Source of the DNA: Chloracidobacterium sp.
GTDB lineage: Bacteria; Acidobacteriota; Blastocatellia; Pyrinomonadales; Pyrinomonadaceae
Direction of reading: 5' to 3'
Assembly: GCA_015075585.1 (NCBI GenBank)
Contig: JABTUB010000001.1
Location: 1,536,501-1,600,500, forward strand
DNA length: 64,000 nt
A model generated the notes under the pieces. It was not told the DNA's origin and did not search any database. It worked only from the letters and a program-made list of their open reading frames with translations. Position 1 is the first letter of the stretch. Each line of letters opens with the position of its first letter. Position numbers and translations under genes: made by a program. Positions 62,514 to 64,000 of this stretch are shown piece by piece.

Positions 62514-64000
62514 ATGGCTCAGCTCTTTATTCAATACGGCGGACAGCCTGAAACGATCGTTCCGATCAACCGGCTTCGTACAACAATAGGCCGTTCGGCT
62601 CGCAGTGACGTCTGTATTCCGGACGCATTTGCATCCCGCCTCCATGCTGAAGTTCGCAAGGAAGGCGACGCCTATTTCCTGCATGACCTCGGCTCCGCGA
62701 ACGGCACACGCTACAACGGCAATATAGTTTCGGGGATGGTACCGCTGAATTCCGGCGGCATTATTCAGATCGGCGAGACGGCAATACGCTTTGAGGGCGA
62801 TCGCCCGCAGATGTCTCCGATCTCGGCGACACTTGTCGGCGAAAATACCAATGCTCTTGACCCTTCGAAAACCATCGCGTTATCTGCCAGGCGAAGCCCG
62901 ACGGCTGAATTTTTCAATTCCCAAGCCGCAACACGCACAGACCTGCTCGGGCTTATAAGCAAGGTCGGCGTTACGCTGCTTTCCTCAACAAGCCTTGAAG
63001 ATACGCTCGACCAAGTGGCGTCGCTGGTTTTTGACGCTGTTCCGGCGAAGCGCGTGATCATAATGCTCCGGGACGATGCGGCGGAAGGCGGCCTTGCGAT
63101 CAAGGTCGCTCGTGAACGAGGCCGAGCGGAGCCGCTTGACCAAGTACGCATCAGCCGCAATGTAATGACCGAGGTCATTCATAACGGAAAGTCCGTGTTG
63201 ACCGCGGACGCACAGCACGACCCAAAGCTTGCGAGCCAAACGATAGTGCTTCAAGGCATCCGCTCTGTACTTGCGGTTCCGCTTTGCGTTGACGAGCGGC
63301 ACGTTTTCGGGCTTATCTACGCAGATTCGCCTGCAACTGAAAGGGCGTTCAGCGAAGAGCATCTCGATATATTGACCACCCTTGCGTCGGTTGCTTCGAT
63401 CCGGGTTGAGAACGCGAGTTTGATGGACGAGCGGATCAACCGTGAACGCATGGAACGTGAGTTGGAACTCGCGACCGAGATCCAGCAACGTTTGCAGCCG
63501 TCCGCTCCGCCCTCGGTCGAAGGATACGATTTCCAAGGGATATCGTTCTCGTGCTATGAGATAGGCGGTGACTACTACGATTTTATACGGCGCGATGACG
63601 GTAAGATACTCGTGGCTCTTGGCGATGTTTCCGGCAAGGGTACAGCGGCGGCACTGCTGATGTCGAGCCTCCACGCTGCAATACACGCACAGGTGGCGTC
63701 GAACCGCGAACTCGCCGGAACCGTTGCATCGATCAACGAATATCTTGCGGAGAATACTCCCGCAAATCGTTTTGTTACACTATTTATCGCTGAACTCGAC
63801 CCCGACGGCGGGTCGTTGGAGTTCATAAACGCAGGGCACAATCCGCCTTTGATCGGCCGTGCTGACGGACGTATTGAACAACTCGAATCAGGTGGCCTTC
63901 CGCTCGGACTGATGGCTGCCGCTCAATACGAGACCGGCAACGCTCAACTCGGCCGCGGCGATGTGCTCTTCATCTATTCCGACGGCGTTTCCGAGGCTAA
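62514..64000 (+). CDS. FHA-GAF-PP2C (SpoIIE-type) phosphatase, partial
   Basis: Starts at ATG 62514 and stays open to the right edge (495 residues visible). Order: FHA domain (IGRSARSDVCI, SRLHAEV, HDLGSANGTRYNG), linker, GAF domain (about 145-300, VGVTLLSSTSLEDTLDQV through LCVDERHVFGLIYADS), a coiled-coil signalling helix (ERELELATEIQQRLQP) and a PP2C/SpoIIE domain with GGDYYDF, LGDVSGKGTAAALLMS, INAGHNPPL and SDGVSEA metal-binding motifs. The C-terminus is cut by the window. Such proteins dephosphorylate anti-sigma-factor antagonists; here a direct role opposite the operon kinase is also plausible. Confidence 0.92.
   Translation, partial: MAQLFIQYGGQPETIVPINRLRTTIGRSARSDVCIPDAFASRLHAEVRKEGDAYFLHDLGSANGTRYNGNIVSGMVPLNSGGIIQIGETAIRFEGDRPQMSPISATLVGENTNALDPSKTIALSARRSPTAEFFNSQAATRTDLLGLISKVGVTLLSSTSLEDTLDQVASLVFDAVPAKRVIIMLRDDAAEGGLAIKVARERGRAEPLDQVRISRNVMTEVIHNGKSVLTADAQHDPKLASQTIVLQGIRSVLAVPLCVDERHVFGLIYADSPATERAFSEEHLDILTTLASVASIRVENASLMDERINRERMERELELATEIQQRLQPSAPPSVEGYDFQGISFSCYEIGGDYYDFIRRDDGKILVALGDVSGKGTAAALLMSSLHAAIHAQVASNRELAGTVASINEYLAENTPANRFVTLFIAELDPDGGSLEFINAGHNPPLIGRADGRIEQLESGGLPLGLMAAAQYETGNAQLGRGDVLFIYSDGVSEA

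Overview
The window looks like chromosomal DNA from an Acidobacteriota bacterium, most likely class Blastocatellia (Pyrinomonadaceae-like). The reasons are moderate GC content, a secreted VWA protein of the type named after Acidobacteria, a kinase/FHA/RDD/PP2C signalling cluster, many secreted peptidases, and the order thrS-infC-rpmI-rplT-pheS-pheT-zapB-zapA. The placement rests on gene content and style only; no marker gene was compared.

Layout. 1-13 kb: the end of a C25-like protein, tRNA-Arg(CCG), a minus-strand run of envelope and housekeeping genes (two cyclophilins, dtd, a HAD phosphatase, mltG, a glutathione peroxidase, an SPFH protein), ilvA, a lytic transglycosylase, an IolI/IolG-like pair, a zinc-ribbon protein and a VWA protein. 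13-21 kb: the translation and division operon on the minus strand, with infC starting at AUC and a probable 6S RNA directly after zapA. A structured leader and tRNA-Val(GAC) lie upstream of thrS. 21-32 kb: a complete histidine-utilisation set (hutG, hutU, hutI, hutH) interrupted by a radical SAM gene and a small accessory island. 32-44 kb: peptidoglycan and acylase enzymes, ruvX, an S41 protein lacking both catalytic residues, an AAC(6')-like acetyltransferase, cytochrome c maturation (resB, ccsA), ctaB, oxidase subunit III, a DUF420 gene and a free-standing c-di-AMP riboswitch. 44-54 kb: secreted peptidases M1, S9, M28 and S41 (CtpA), followed by two oligopeptide-type ABC ATPases and a Yip1 protein. 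54-59 kb: a MacAB-like efflux operon. 59-64 kb: an FHA/zinc-ribbon protein, a Ser/Thr kinase, an RDD protein and an FHA-GAF-PP2C phosphatase that runs off the window.

The most unusual structure is at 23.9-27.1 kb. The 3' end of hutU is present three times on the same strand. The outer two copies share a perfect 50-bp direct repeat and the middle one is diverged. Between them lie two co-oriented cargo blocks: a lipoprotein plus membrane protein, and a truncated RhuM-like gene plus a PIN toxin/antitoxin pair. No recombinase is visible. This reads as stepwise integration of cassettes into the end of a metabolic gene, each bringing a replacement 3' end. Other items worth checking are the AUC start of infC, the riboswitch with no obvious target gene, the inactive S41 protein, a PheT without its usual N-terminal tRNA-binding domain, and the thrS leader.
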